Positions 22,536-34,783 of a DNA stretch of 64,000 nt are shown here, in pieces. Location: NCBI RefSeq assembly GCF_026210795.1, contig NC_089432.1:2108001-2172000 (forward strand), written 5' to 3'. The first letter of the stretch is position 1. Each line of letters opens with the position of its first letter. The stretch is from Rhizophagus irregularis. Its lineage: Eukaryota; Glomeromycota; Glomeromycetes; Glomerales; Glomeraceae. The position numbers and the translations under genes are program-made. A model generated the notes under the pieces. It was not told where the DNA came from, did not search any database, and was given only the letters and a program-made list of their open reading frames with translations.

Positions 22536-23808
22536 GACCGCACATTACACAATTCACAATTATTATTTATACAGGATAGATAATAAATATTAGTAATCAA
22601 CGAACGATTAAATTTCGTTGACAATAGACGCGTTCATGCTATGAACTTACCGATCAAAATTCCTTTAGCCATAATAATATAGAGACGCTATGCTAACACG
22701 GAATAAATCATCTGCTGACGTACCACATTGCACTTCAGAATTATTTATACAGAGGGTAGTCTAAACATGACATTGAATTTTTTTAGTTATATAGATTTGA
22801 CTTAATTCACGTAAAATTATATCAAAATAACGTATTTTTGGACAATGTTTTCATTAACTTGATTAATTTTCTTTTGATTCATTATCTGATAATTCTCCAT
22901 ATACCTTTAATAATGAAGTACTATATATGTTGATAAACCTCATATCGCTTATACATGTTAATAAAAATCATACCTGAGTATTTCTATAACGTGATGAAAC
23001 AATTCTTAAATTACGCTAGAAAGTATAGTTATACTCTTGTAAACCAATAGACCGACGCACCCGATTCTTTACATAAATCTCACATAACTTGTAAGTCGGA
23101 AAAAAAAGAATTAAGTCTTTATTATCGAACAAATTTCAAATTGATGAATTTAGTATAAATATATAACGAGAAGAAAATTTGATCAAAATAATTGAAAAAA
23201 AAGAGAAAGGTATTTCTGACCTGTTACAATGGGTTACAGTACGATTTACAGGCAGTCATTCTTATTAACACGTTAACTGACACCATTTTGCTGACTTCTA
23301 TTTTACAAACATGAAAAATTACCCAAACTTCATTTCACTGAAATGGCATTTTACGACATGAAAATTACCGACTTGTCATTTCACCGAAAATTGTTTAGAT
23401 CAATTATCCAGCTGCACCTCGCTCCTTTGCTGCGTCTTAATTCTAAGTTTACTGCTTTCAAAAAAAAACTATAGTCTTATGTACTTACAAATTGCAATAA
23501 TAAATTTATCAACTTCAAATTTTTAATAGTTCCAAATTTTGTAAAAAAATTTAGTAATCTGGTTTCACATGATATGTTGATCATGTTAACCATATCGGCA
23601 AGCAAAATGGTGAAATTGTAAATCGAATCGGCAAAGCAGTATAACAGGTTTCGGTAATGTCAATCATCCGGATCCGACTTATAAACCATGTGTTACGGTA
23701 TACAAAAGTAATGTACGACCATATGGATTCTAAAATTGTGCTTATAAAAACTAGTTTATTCCGACACTCCGTGAAAACGTTTTTTTCCTTCCTATTAAAA
23801 TTTCTAAG
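22536..23808. other. Intergenic, upstream of the first F-box-like gene
   Basis: No gene is seen. The last 170 bp or so is conserved with the region before the second F-box-like gene: AATCATCCGGATCCG, then ACCATATG, then CCGTGAAAACGTTTTTTTCC. A TATA-like TATAAAAACTAG at about 23,744 lies near 60 bp upstream of the ATG. A conserved promoter is likely. Confidence 0.5.
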
Positions 23809-25428
23809 ATGACTTTAGTTTATTTAACAGATGATTGTATTTATTACATTTTATACTATCTTCAAAATAATCATTCAACTTTATTTAACTGTTTATTGGT
23901 TAATCGATTTTGGTGCAAATCGACAATTCCTTTGCTTTATGCAAATCCTTTTGCAAATATATCCAAAAAAAGATACCTGATAATCTCAACCTTAATTTTT
24001 TGCTTTGATAAAACAGAAATTTCACAATTGAAGAATCAATTAGGATTAAGCCAGGTTAATAATATTATTATTGATGAAGGACACAAACCGTTATTCGAAT
24101 ATCTAAAATACTTGGAAGATTATAAATATAGTATAATAAATTCCGTTATTTATGGATGGTTTGCTAAATATCATTCAGGTTTATCAAGTTTTCAAAAATT
24201 ATATAATGATATTATTCCGATATTTCATCAATCAATTTTACGTCAAAGTAGAAACATTAAACAATTAGATATTTTATCAAGTTTATTTTACAGAGAAGGT
24301 TTTAAAAACTTTAATATTCAAAATCTCATTTCAAATTTAACAGAATTAAATTCATTATCATTAAATTTTTGTTTAAAAGGTACCGCAGATAATGAACTTG
24401 AACAAAAATTTTTAAGAAATATAGCGAATACTTGTTTAAATTTGAGAATATTAAAAGTTACACTTCCTCAAACTCGAAGATCACGACTTCAACGTGTCAA
24501 TTTCAATAATTTGATCGATACTACTACTTTAAAAAAGCTTTGTGCAATTATTAAAGAGCAAAACAAACTTGAAATATTTGAGATATGGAATTGTAATTCT
24601 TTATTAAATAATATTCTTTTGTCTTTAGAATTTCAAAAGCATTCTTTAGTTCATATTGAAATTATGAGTACTGATTTTAGTAATGTTGATTTTTTAAAAA
24701 GATTTAATAATTTACATAATTTAGAATGTTTAAAATTTGGATATTGTAAAGGTATATTATTAAATCAATGTGAGAGTTTAAATTTTGTTTCATTTAAGCT
24801 CAAGGAATTAGAATTTATACGCAATTATTGGAATATTGATGTCACGTTTTTAATGATCAAATATCTAGGCGCACCATTACAAAGATTGTTTGTTGAAAAT
24901 CCTACTATTCTTCTCATTGATAATATATCAATATATTGTCCAAATCTTATTTCATTAAAAATAAGAATTAATAATGTCAATATTGATTTATCATTTTTAT
25001 CATCTTTAAAAAAATTAAGAATCAGAATATTAAATATTATTATTAATAATAATATTAATGATTTTTTTATAAATTTAGCAAATAATATACCTATTAATAT
25101 TAATAAAATTTCTATTAATGGCGTGAATATTAATGAGTTTTTACAATATAAGGAATTTTTAGAAAATTGTCATAATAGTTTTGAAATGATTAATTTAAAT
25201 TATAGTATTGATTATGAAATTCTCAAGATTGTTTTAAATTATATTGAAAGAAGTAACAATAATTTAAAGATTATTGGTATTATGGGATTGGATAAAAAAA
25301 TGAATGATGAGGAATTAAAATTATTAGATCAAATTAAAGCTAAAGGAGTTAAAATAGTTGAATATTATACTGATCCACTGTGTGTCAGGGAAAGAGTTAT
25401 CGTATGTAATAATCAATTTCTTTATTAA
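23809..25428 (+). CDS. F-box-like protein with leucine-rich repeat region
   Basis: Single-exon gene of 539 residues. The N-terminus (LTDDCIYYILYYLQNNHSTL, then NRFWCKSTIPLLYANPF) has the shape of an F-box: a short helix, L-x-x-DC-x-x-I-x-L, then a VNR-x-W segment. The rest is Leu/Ile/Asn-rich with irregular 25-30 residue LRR-like units (for example NLTELNSLSLNF and LECLKFGYCKGILL). F-box proteins bind Skp1 and bring substrates to SCF ubiquitin ligases; the LRR part would choose the target. No signal peptide or membrane segment is evident. A close paralogue lies 5.6 kb downstream at 31031-32617. The start is supported by conserved upstream sequence and an equivalent Met in the paralogue. The target is unknown. 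Confidence 0.85.
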   Translation: MTLVYLTDDCIYYILYYLQNNHSTLFNCLLVNRFWCKSTIPLLYANPFANISKKRYLIISTLIFCFDKTEISQLKNQLGLSQVNNIIIDEGHKPLFEYLKYLEDYKYSIINSVIYGWFAKYHSGLSSFQKLYNDIIPIFHQSILRQSRNIKQLDILSSLFYREGFKNFNIQNLISNLTELNSLSLNFCLKGTADNELEQKFLRNIANTCLNLRILKVTLPQTRRSRLQRVNFNNLIDTTTLKKLCAIIKEQNKLEIFEIWNCNSLLNNILLSLEFQKHSLVHIEIMSTDFSNVDFLKRFNNLHNLECLKFGYCKGILLNQCESLNFVSFKLKELEFIRNYWNIDVTFLMIKYLGAPLQRLFVENPTILLIDNISIYCPNLISLKIRINNVNIDLSFLSSLKKLRIRILNIIINNNINDFFINLANNIPININKISINGVNINEFLQYKEFLENCHNSFEMINLNYSIDYEILKIVLNYIERSNNNLKIIGIMGLDKKMNDEELKLLDQIKAKGVKIVEYYTDPLCVRERVIVCNNQFLY

Positions 25429-25489
25429 ATAAAAAAATTAATATGGTATCTTATCCCCATTATTTTCTCATATCTGTTTTTCATTAAAA

Positions 25490-27318
25490 AAACTAAATTA
25501 TTGATCATTTTCTGTGGGATTGCTTCCCATTTCTTCAACCAAAACCTTGTTAATTCATCGACATTTTATGGCATCTGTTTCATAACGTTATTCTAAATGA
25601 TTTGCCACATATTTTCAAAGATGGCTAATTGATTAAACAAATTTTATTTTCAGCAATGAATTCCTTAGCTACACGTGATGTGTGTTTGGATTATTATCCT
25701 ACCGCAGTAGAGTTTGGAACTAACCAATTGATTAGCCGATTATTAAGATGGTCAACCAGTCAAGACATCTATTAACCGGTTGAAAATGATTGTTATAGCT
25801 GATTGTAAAAAGAATGGACCATTCTTCTTCTCAAATTTAAGAGTCTTTAAGGTTTTAGGGGTCTGACTTTTTATATACAGTGAATTTTGGGGTCTAAGAT
25901 CCCAGTATGAAAAATTAAAATGGAAAATAGTAAGAGCCAACTGATGAGAGTTCAGAACCGATCAGAGTCACTTGACCCTAACCGAATATGTGACGCGTCT
26001 TCTGTACAGGCAATAAGCAGCGGTTTGCTTGTATTATGTATATATTCAGGAGCCCTTCCATGCCGTTACCTTTTGCCAGGATTTGGTAATTTTCGAATGG
26101 GCCTATTACCATCTGTATGCCACTGGCGGACCTTATTTCTAAAAAGGTCAAATGCAGTTTCATCAGTAAAGATTGTATAGTTCCAGTTATCGTTTATCAT
26201 ATCCACCGATCGGTGGAATTAAGGATTTGGTCACGTGACGTTTAATCAGCTGAGTGTGACGTTCCCAAATAAAAAAAGATCAAATATCATATCAAAAATA
26301 ATAATTCATTCAAAATTTCTATTACAATATTTGCTTTTTCAACCTGAAAATAATAAATACATCCTAAAAAAATGAAGGAAAAATATTATAGTTAGTTTAT
26401 TAAAAAAAAAAAGAAAGTTCATAATATTTAACAAAAAAAAAACTGAAAAATAATAAATTATTTAAAAATAAATACAAATAAATTTTAACTAAATATTTTA
26501 TTAATTCAAAATTTAATCTGTTACAATTTAATAAATTACACTTAAAACTATTAATTATGATTTTTTAAATATTTCTATTGAGTAATGTATTTTTTTTCCC
26601 ACAGAATGTTAAAAAAACTTTCAAATAATAAAAAAAATAGCTACTGCTTGTATATAAAGTAGAAAAACTACTCTATATGCTTTCAAAACTATTCAGCTTA
26701 CCTAACTTAAAAAACTGATGGGAAACTGATGGGGAAACTAACAGAGAGTTTGAAAAATATTTTATCGCTATAAATAAATTATATTTATATCACACGACCT
26801 TGTAATACATTGTGATTTGATTTGTGAAACGTAATTTTATATTTTGAGTTGTAGTAACCCGTAAATTTTGTAAAATATCCTAATTTTGTTAATTCCGAAA
26901 ATCAGCCTATATGTATGCAGTTACGCCCATATTTTTCGCCTTTCAATGTGCCTGTTAGTAAGCATTGGTGTTCCTAAAGGTACAGATGATTTGTAACTTT
27001 TTTCATATAGTTCCACACAGTACCATGTGAAATAATAATTTTTTTCAATGTAATTAGCAAATTGGCGAGTTGAGATGGCATTATTTCGCTTAATAGCTCA
27101 GGATATGTTTTGTGTAACTTTAGATTGATGACCATTTTCCCTCTTGTGCTCAATAGAACCCATTTCTACGAGCTTTTAAATGTTATAGTTGTTATATTGG
27201 ACAGTACAGTACGAAGTGGTATTCTTGTTAATTTATGTATTCCCCCTGCAGTACGAGTGCTATTAAGCCAGTGGTAGATAATTGTTTGTCTTTGGGCTTC
27301 AAATTTAGCCTTAACCAT
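25490..27318 (-). pseudogene. Dead Tc1/mariner transposase, split by about 0.7 kb
   Basis: Read on the minus strand from ATG at 27318. An N-terminal segment begins MVKAKFEAQRQTIIYHWLNS, and SSVPLGTPML is followed by HIERRKIWA near 26,960. After a gap of about 700 bp (26,205-26,925) the reading resumes with NWNYTIFTDETAFDLFRN, the first catalytic Asp region. KLPNPGKRNGMEGSWIYT follows, and near 25,640 and 25,520 come IFENMWQII and WEAIPQKMINN. Many stops and frame breaks are present. The interruption is probably a later insertion. The terminal repeats were not resolved. Confidence 0.75.
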
Positions 27319-28620
27319 TTTTTGAACATTGTGGAGAAAAAAATCACATTATAAACGAAAAATTTACTCATGAAATTTATTTATTTTTCATAAAATTAAC
27401 TAGAAGAATGTAGTAATTACGGTTTATTTTCAATGAACTTTTGTTTTTATTTTTGCATAACTTTTTTTTCTTAACAGCTGTAAAATTATATGATAAGATT
27501 CTTGAGATGTATTTTTTTTATTTAAATTTTTATTTACAATTTTATTTACAATTTCTATTTTATATTACTTTACTTGTTGAATAAAATTGAATGACATTTC
27601 TTTTTTTAAGCACATAAAATTAGATCATAATGATTCATTTTTAAAAAATATTTCTATATTGATATATTCACTGGTCGAAGTGGGATGATTTGCATGAAGT
27701 TTATAGCCCATAAATAGCTTATAAATTTGGTGATCTCAATTACGATTAGGAAATCTCCATCAAATTTAATTTATAGATTGAAACGGTAAAATTTATTGTA
27801 AATTTTATGATTTTAAAATTAATTCGCTAATTTATAATGTATAAATTCTGAATAAATTTTAATTAAATTTAATATCAATGTATATTACATATATTATAGC
27901 TTGAAATTTACTTGAAATATGATATTTAATTTGTGACAAGCCATCTACTTAAATTTTGCTATACTTAAACAAAGTTTTATATCATTGCAAAATAACAAAA
28001 ATAGCGGAGATAAATCATAAACTTCGTAGCCATGCTCAATTAAGGCAATGTATTACTGGACCTGCACTAAAGATGACTTTAGCAAGGCTTTCTTTATGAA
28101 TTAAAAGAAATTTCATACACTTTGCCAGCTGGTGAGAAAGCTTATGACCTCTAATAATTTCAAGTCAATTATACTAAAAAACCCAGAATATAAATTTTTC
28201 TAGGATTTTTTTTATATTATATTGGTATAGTATAATGAATAGATATAAAAAATTTTTTGGAATTTTTTTAATAATAGATTGGTATAAATATATTTTGAGA
28301 TTTTTTTTAACAATAGAGTCAATAGAATAATGGATAGATATAAAAGGTTTGCTGGAATTTTATAATACAATAAGTTGTTTTGCAAGAAATAATAACTAAT
28401 GTTATAGGATTTGTCTGTTTATTATTTTGAAGAGTATAAAAGAAAAAATGCAAAGAAATTAAAAAAAAAAATAGTTTATTCGTGATTAAAAATAGTTAAA
28501 ATAGTTTAACGGCTTTAACGCGTCCATCGCGTCCTACATAAAATTAATGTCACGTGTATCACGTGATATAATAAGATAACTGATAGGCGCAATTCAATGA
28601 TGAATAATCTTTAAAAAAAA
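27319..28620. other. Intergenic
   Basis: AT-rich sequence with no supported gene. A local pattern repeats near 28,200-28,380 (TTTTTTGGAATTTTTTTAAT with ATAGATTGGTATA or ATAGAGTCAATAGA, three diverged copies of about 60-75 bp), which suggests a decayed tandem repeat. Confidence 0.45.
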
Positions 28621-28639
28621 GTTTATGTTCTTGTCCTTC

Positions 28640-29320
28640 TTTCCCATAATTCCTTTCCCTCTTTCTCCAATTTCTTTTTCACAACAGTAACATCAACAAG
28701 CTATTAATATGAACAACTGACAAAAAATTAAAGGAATGAACAATGTTCCCAATGGCTTGAAGTTGAGGTTCAATTGAGAACGAACTGAACATTTCCACAA
28801 GTTAGTGCTCTCTTAGGTGATTTCTGATTTTTTTTTATTTTTATCGATTATTAGATTTGTTTTTTGTTTTATTAACTACTAAATTTTCTTTTTTTTCTTT
28901 TTATTTTTCATAAAAATTTTTCCAAGCCTATGATAGCTGGACTTTGGAAATTAGTTTATAAACCATTGATTAGGCTACTAAAGAAAACAAAAGTAAAAAT
29001 TATACTTTACAAAAAACAAGAATCGGAAAACTAAAATAAACAGTAAATTATTAATTTTGTTTTAATAGTTTATCATTATTCATTAGTGTTAGGAATGAAT
29101 TTTCTTTTTTATTTCCTTCTTTTTTTGGTAGGTAATGTTCTCTGGAGGAACTTTTGGATGGTAAGTAAATTTTTGGGAGAAGAGTTTTGCTATTATCTAT
29201 GAGGAACGTATTAAATTTTCCTTTTTTTATTTTTTGTAGGTAATGGCTTTCTCTGTGGAAGACTTTTGGATGGTGAGTTATTTCTTTTGAGAGGAGTTTG
29301 TCATTTATCTATAAGTAACT
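28640..29320 (+). other. Possible non-coding transcript region with duplicated micro-exon-like units
   Basis: Two tandem copies, 29132-29160 and 29240-29272, read GTAATGTTCTCTGGAGGAAC... and GTAATGGCTTTCTCTGTGGA.... Each is preceded by a pyrimidine tract with TAG and followed by GTAAGT or GTGAGT. They look like 29-nt and 33-nt micro-exons with consensus splice sites. No long open frame links them, and the style resembles the array at 7195-7560. Transcription is unproven. Confidence 0.35.
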
Positions 29321-30169
29321 TTGCAGAAACCCTATCAATATAAAAAATATGTTAGAGATATTTTTAAAATATATCAGACATATGATATTCATATTTATGT
29401 TATCTCTGTTTTAACTATATGTTGATAATATGTCGAACATACAGTATAATATAGAAATCTAATTTTTATATAGTAACAATATGTTATATATATGGTAAAA
29501 ATATTATTTTGAATGTAGCTATTATATGATGTCGAATATGTATCAAAGATATGATAAAAACATTATTTCGAAATGCTAAAAATATCATCCCAAGTGAAAT
29601 TAGTTATTGAAGATTCAAGTTGAATAATATAAAGGTGTATGTAAATATTTTTTTTAATAAGATTGTAGAAGTAGTCAATAAGTAGTATAATCTAAATTTT
29701 TACATTTAACTAAATTTAGGCCGGTATTATGAATCTGGCCAGAATTAACATAATTTTGGCCGGAATTATGTATTATTGATTTGCAAATTTATTCCGATTT
29801 GGCCAACTTTAATTATATACATCTATTGTATACTTAAAGAGGATATTGTACCACAAAGATTTTTTTACCAACCTTAGTGGAAAAAATTCGCCTTTTTTTG
29901 TGACATTTCCAGTGACTGGTGCGGTTAACAAATTCAATTCATTTAGCACAATTATTCATCTGAAAATATTTCTTTACACATAATATTAGGGATCATGTGA
30001 GATGTTTTTAAAGTACACAGTATTATTTTTGGAAATATTATGTATGCTATGAATTTTCTCTTTTAATTCATGATCTGTGTGACAATTGGAGAAATTTGGC
30101 AATTTTAATTAATATCGATCAGGGTTAATTATATATCGTTTTATATATGAAATAAAAAAACGAAAGAAT
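29321..30169. other. Intergenic with diverged ATATGT-rich repeats
   Basis: From 29,350 to 29,580 there are repeated AATATGTT/ATATGATA motifs. At 29,722-29,775 the motif GGCCGGTATTATGAAT/GGCCGGAATTATG occurs, with a related copy near 30,560-30,600 in the same orientation. No gene is seen. Confidence 0.4.
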
Positions 30170-30422
30170 GCAATTTTGCGCCCTACATCTAACGAAATCA
30201 TATGATCTTTGTACCATTGGATAGTAGCCCGAGTTAGGAGCTTTTAAAAAGCACAAAACTTGTAAAGTAATTGAAATCTTTTAAAAGCAAATAACTTGAC
30301 TTTTAGTAATTAGATTTGTGCGGTTTTGGGCTTGTTTAAAAGCTCTTGTCTTGGGCTATCTAATGATATAAAATTCATGTGATTTGGATGGGTAGATGGC
30401 TCAAAATTTCATTATAAAGTTT
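30170..30422. mobile_element. Foldback/MITE-like inverted repeat
   Basis: Imperfect arms of about 95 bp. CATTGGATAGTAGCCCGAGT followed by TAGGAGCTTTTAAA on the left pairs with TTTAAAAGCTCTTGTCTTGG followed by GCTATCTAATG on the right. The pairing continues outward to TTTTGCGCCC and GGCTCAAAA. The centre is AT-rich. No exact target duplication could be assigned. Confidence 0.5.
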
Positions 30423-31030
30423 GTGTTACATATTTTAAATCCCCCGAAAATTATTAGTAATTTTTTCTGTTTCTTATATTGATTACGAATTAATAACTGA
30501 GGGTTGGAACCGGTTAATGTTAATTGATAATTTAATCGTTAAGGCGATTTGCATACTTTTGGCCCGCATTATATAACTCTGACCAGAATTATGATCCAAA
30601 CAACTTCGATCACGTGCTCAAATCGAACCAATACCAATTTTTTAACGAAATTAATGAAATAGGATCTCTCCTATAACTAAATATGTGAATAGAGTTAGAA
30701 GGATACAATTTACAGTCAAAAAAAATTTTAGTATTAATCAGTTAAAATTTTTTTTGAATGGTTTCTAAATTGCTTTCAACATGTTAACCAGTTATTATCA
30801 ACAACTTAGTAACAAAAGATCTACAATAGTGTCACCTGTTAAGGTTTTACTAATTTTAGCGTACTGTAGTTCCCTGGAATGCTAATCATCCGGACCCTGC
30901 CTATAAATCATGTATGTGCTACAGTATTACAAAAATAATGTACAACCATAAGACTTCTAAAATTGGGTTTATAATAACTAGCTTCTCCAATAACTCCGTG
31001 AAAACTTTTTTTCCTTCCTAAATTTCTAAT
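30423..31030. other. Upstream region of the second F-box-like gene
   Basis: No gene. The final 180 bp or so (AATCATCCGGACCCTGCCTA and onward, with CTCCGTGAAAAC before the ATG) is homologous to the region before 23809, so the duplication included the promoter. Confidence 0.5.
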
Positions 31031-32617
31031 ATGACTTTGCCTTATTTAACAGATGATTGTATTTATTACATTTTACAACACCTTCAAAATGATTGTTCAA
31101 CTTTATTTAAATGTTTATTGGTTAATCGATTTTGGTGCAGATCAACTATTCCTTTGCTTTATGCAAATCCTTTTGCAAATATAACTGAAAAAAAATATTC
31201 AATAACCTTGACCTTAATTTTTTGTTTTAATAAAGCAGAAATTTTACAATTGAAGAATCAACTGGGATTTAGCCAGATTAATAATATTAATATTGATAAA
31301 GAACACAACCCTTTATTCGAATATCCAAAATATTTGGAAAATTATGATAGTAATTTAATAATTATTGTTATTTATAGATGGTTTGCTAAATATTATTTTT
31401 GGATATTAGGTCATCAAAAAATATATCATGATATTATTCCGATATTTCATCAATCAATTTTACGTCAAAGTAGAAATATTAAACGATTAGATATTTTGTT
31501 ATATTTATTATATAAAGAAAGTTTTAAAAATTTTAATTTTCAAAATTTCACTTCAAATTTAACAAAATTAAATTCATTATCATTAAATTTTTATTTAAAA
31601 GGTACTGTTAATAAAGAAATTGAACAAGAATTTTTAAGGAATATAGCAAATATCTGTACAAATTCTAGAAAATTAATAATTAAGCTTCCTCAGATTCGAA
31701 GACCGCCATTTCAACATCATGACACTTCCAATAATTTGATCAATACTACTACTACTTTAGAAAAGCTTTGTACAATTATTCAAGTGCAAAACAAACTTAA
31801 AATGTTTAAGATATGGAGATGTAATTCTTTATTAAATAACATTCTTTTGTCTTTAGAATTTCAAAAGCATTCTTTAGTTCGTGTTGAATTTACATTATGT
31901 GACTTTAGTAACGTTAGTTTAAAAAGATTTAATGATTTATATAATTTAAAATATTTAAAATTTATATTTTGTAAAGGTATATTATTATATCAATGTGAGG
32001 GATTAAATTTTTCTTCATTTAAACTCAAGGAACTATCATTTATACGCGATTATTGGAATGTTAATGTCACATCTTTAATGATCAAATATCTAGGTGTATC
32101 ATTACAAAGTTTATTCGTTGAAAACCCGATAATTTCTCTTATTGAAAATATATCAACGTATTGTCCAAATCTTATTTTTTTAAAAATAAGAATTTATTTA
32201 CATGTCGATTTATCAGTGATACAACTTTTTAAAAATTTAAGAACAAGATTATTAAGTATTACTATTTCTTATAATGTTGATAAATTTTTTATAAATTTAG
32301 CAAATAATATACCTATTAATATTAGAGAAATTTCTATTTATATTTATTCTCGTATTCCCAATAAGTTTTTAAAATTTAAGGAATTTTTAGAGAATTGTCA
32401 TAATAGTTTTGAAATGATTAATTTAAATCAGATTATTGGATTAGAATTACTTAAAATTGTTTTAAATTATATTGAAAGAAGTAACAATAGTTTAAAAGTT
32501 CTTGGTATGAAATTGGATAAAAAATTGAATGATGAAGAATTAAAATTGTTGAATCGAATTAAAGCTAAAGAAGTTAAAATAGTGGAATTTAGTGAATCAA
32601 ATTATTATAGGAGTTAA
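31031..32617 (+). CDS. F-box-like protein with leucine-rich repeat region (paralogue)
   Basis: Single exon of 528 residues, collinear with the gene at 23809-25428. The N-terminal F-box-like segment is nearly identical (LTDDCIYYILQHLQNDCSTL, NRFWCRSTIPLLYANPF), as are the central blocks (IFHQSILRQSRNIKRLDIL, LLNNILLSLEFQKHSLV) and the C-terminal KIVLNYIERSNNSLKVLG. Substitutions concentrate in the putative LRR face and at the C-terminus. It probably acts as an SCF substrate-recognition subunit, by family. The extra -TTT- repeat near residue 240 and a different C-terminal tail distinguish it. The frame is open throughout, so both copies look functional. Confidence 0.85.
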   Translation: MTLPYLTDDCIYYILQHLQNDCSTLFKCLLVNRFWCRSTIPLLYANPFANITEKKYSITLTLIFCFNKAEILQLKNQLGFSQINNINIDKEHNPLFEYPKYLENYDSNLIIIVIYRWFAKYYFWILGHQKIYHDIIPIFHQSILRQSRNIKRLDILLYLLYKESFKNFNFQNFTSNLTKLNSLSLNFYLKGTVNKEIEQEFLRNIANICTNSRKLIIKLPQIRRPPFQHHDTSNNLINTTTTLEKLCTIIQVQNKLKMFKIWRCNSLLNNILLSLEFQKHSLVRVEFTLCDFSNVSLKRFNDLYNLKYLKFIFCKGILLYQCEGLNFSSFKLKELSFIRDYWNVNVTSLMIKYLGVSLQSLFVENPIISLIENISTYCPNLIFLKIRIYLHVDLSVIQLFKNLRTRLLSITISYNVDKFFINLANNIPINIREISIYIYSRIPNKFLKFKEFLENCHNSFEMINLNQIIGLELLKIVLNYIERSNNSLKVLGMKLDKKLNDEELKLLNRIKAKEVKIVEFSESNYYRS

Positions 32618-34783
32618 AATAGTTGATTATTATACTAGCTATGTAAATTTGCATGTTAAGGTTCTTGAGATAGTATATTTTATTATGTACAATTTTTTTA
32701 TATTATTTTACTCATTAAATAAAGTCAAATTTTATATCATTTATTTTAAATAAATATAAAAAAACAAACGTTAACAATAATTTATTGCCATTTTTTTTCT
32801 AAGAGCATAAAATTAAATCATTATGATTTTTGATTTAACTAGTGTCGACTCAAAAAAAAAAAACTTGGTAACGCTTATAATATATATAATTATACCGAAT
32901 ATAGACATTGCTTAATTTATTTTAAAATACTACCAAAGAACTATTTATCTAATTACTAATGAATAAGAACATAAATTTTGTATGCTATAATTAAATTATT
33001 AACAGAAATAATAACCTATATTTTCATTTACAATTTATTATGGTATGCTACCCGGAAAGTAATGACATGGTGTACATCCTTCCATAATATCCATGTATAT
33101 ATAGTTCATTAGCATAACAAAATACCATTATGTTCCTCACTTGTATACATTTATAATCCGGTTGATTTTGAATTAATTCCAGATCACATTTCTTTAAAAA
33201 TTCCATTGATTCTTACTTTTCACATTTATTCATGTTAAATTTCATCCGACTTTACTCCCTTCTTCTTTTTCATTAAAAAATTTCAATTAGAATCATTTTT
33301 AAACGTATTTCGCTAAATTTTACATTGACTTTCGTATTTTGTGTTAAATGTCATCAGTTTTTATTAGATTTCATTTAATATTATTCCTTTAAAAAATTTT
33401 ATTGATTTCACTTTCACGCATATTTTTACTAAATTTAGTTTTCTTTAGTAATATTTCTTCGACTTGCTTAAGCTTTAAGATGTATTTTGTTTCGGCTATT
33501 TGTCTTGAAGGAAAGAACGTGTAGGGAATTGTTTAGCAGGAAATGTAATTTTTTATGAACATACAAAATACTATGAATATTTTTTTGATGAGTTTGAAGA
33601 AATTTTTGTTACGTGTCATATTACTATATGTCAGTGAAAAGGAAAACTTGGTTTTTATACTTACCGGGTTTCTGGAACCTCGGTAATTATTTGCCACAGA
33701 CCATTGCGCACGCGCACTAAGAAAAATGATCTCGCGAAGACCAGTCAGTACCAAGATCTGGCGTACGCTGAACGGCCTACTATGAACGTTCTTCCCGTTT
33801 TCGAAAAGCTGGCTGATATATGCATGGAATAATAGATTAGCGACACAAATAAAGTAATAAGGGTGGGTCAGTTTTTGCAAAATCGAAAAATTTTTTATCT
33901 ATTATTATATATTTAAAAATTAAAAAAATAAAAAAAAAATTAAAAGCCAGGTTGTCAGGTCATCCACAAAATTTTATGTTATGAAAACCAACAATTAAGT
34001 TTGTATGACCTTATGACGCGAATACTCTTCATTATTATTTACATTTTGAATATATTTGTTTGATGATTTTTTTAGGATTAAATAAAATGCGAAATTTAAT
34101 ATTTTTAAATAGGATTTTTATAGAATTGTAGTGGTAATATTGGATCGGGAATTGGAAGGTGCCCTAACTAGATTTGACAAGGCATTCTTAGTGGTACCTT
34201 CTAAAAAAAATTTTGTAACCCAGTAAATAGAACTAAATATAACATCATCATAACGAATAAATTGAGCGTTTATTTATCTATATAACTCAGAAAGAAGCTT
34301 TTATATTAACCCCTAATTCCCTCACATACTCGAGGTTTTTTCCGCTTCCGTGTCCATAACAACAATCATGTATTTTATTTTTTATTACATTTATTTTATC
34401 TTCCTCTAAATAAAACTGTTGACATCCATTAATTTTTATTTTATTTAATTTATTTATTTTGTTAGAATTTAGATAAAAAATTACATATATGAAATAGAGA
34501 AATACAATATATACGAATGTCCTTTATTTATATTATGTTATGGTGATCATGTCTATAACCAGAAACATAGAACCACCCGTACTACCTAATATAGAATTCT
34601 AATCAGTTAGTAATCGGTTTATAAACTAATATCTATTAGATTATTCTATCTACTAACCCGTCAAAGACGGAGCAGGCACCTACACAGCTACACTTACTTT
34701 AGTTACTAATACTATACTAAGGACTATAGTACATTTCTCTACTAAATTACTGTAGAAAACAAAGTCATACAATTCCGTTCGAA
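32618..34783. other. Intergenic
   Basis: No supported gene. Diverged repeats of about 90 bp occur at 33,180-33,440 (CATTAAAAAATTTCA, then CGCTAAATTTTAC or TACTAAATTTAG). An open frame at 33533-33880 on the minus strand crosses a relatively GC-rich patch (33,660-33,830) but has no recognisable domain. Confidence 0.45.

Noticed and set aside
25920-26180. Plus-strand open frame of 86 residues
   Set aside because: The minus strand here encodes the catalytic-domain remnant of a mariner transposase, which explains the open frame.
33533-33880. Minus-strand open frame of 115 residues with a GC-richer patch
   Set aside because: No domain, paralogue or splice signals; the Ser/Phe-rich composition is compatible with chance.
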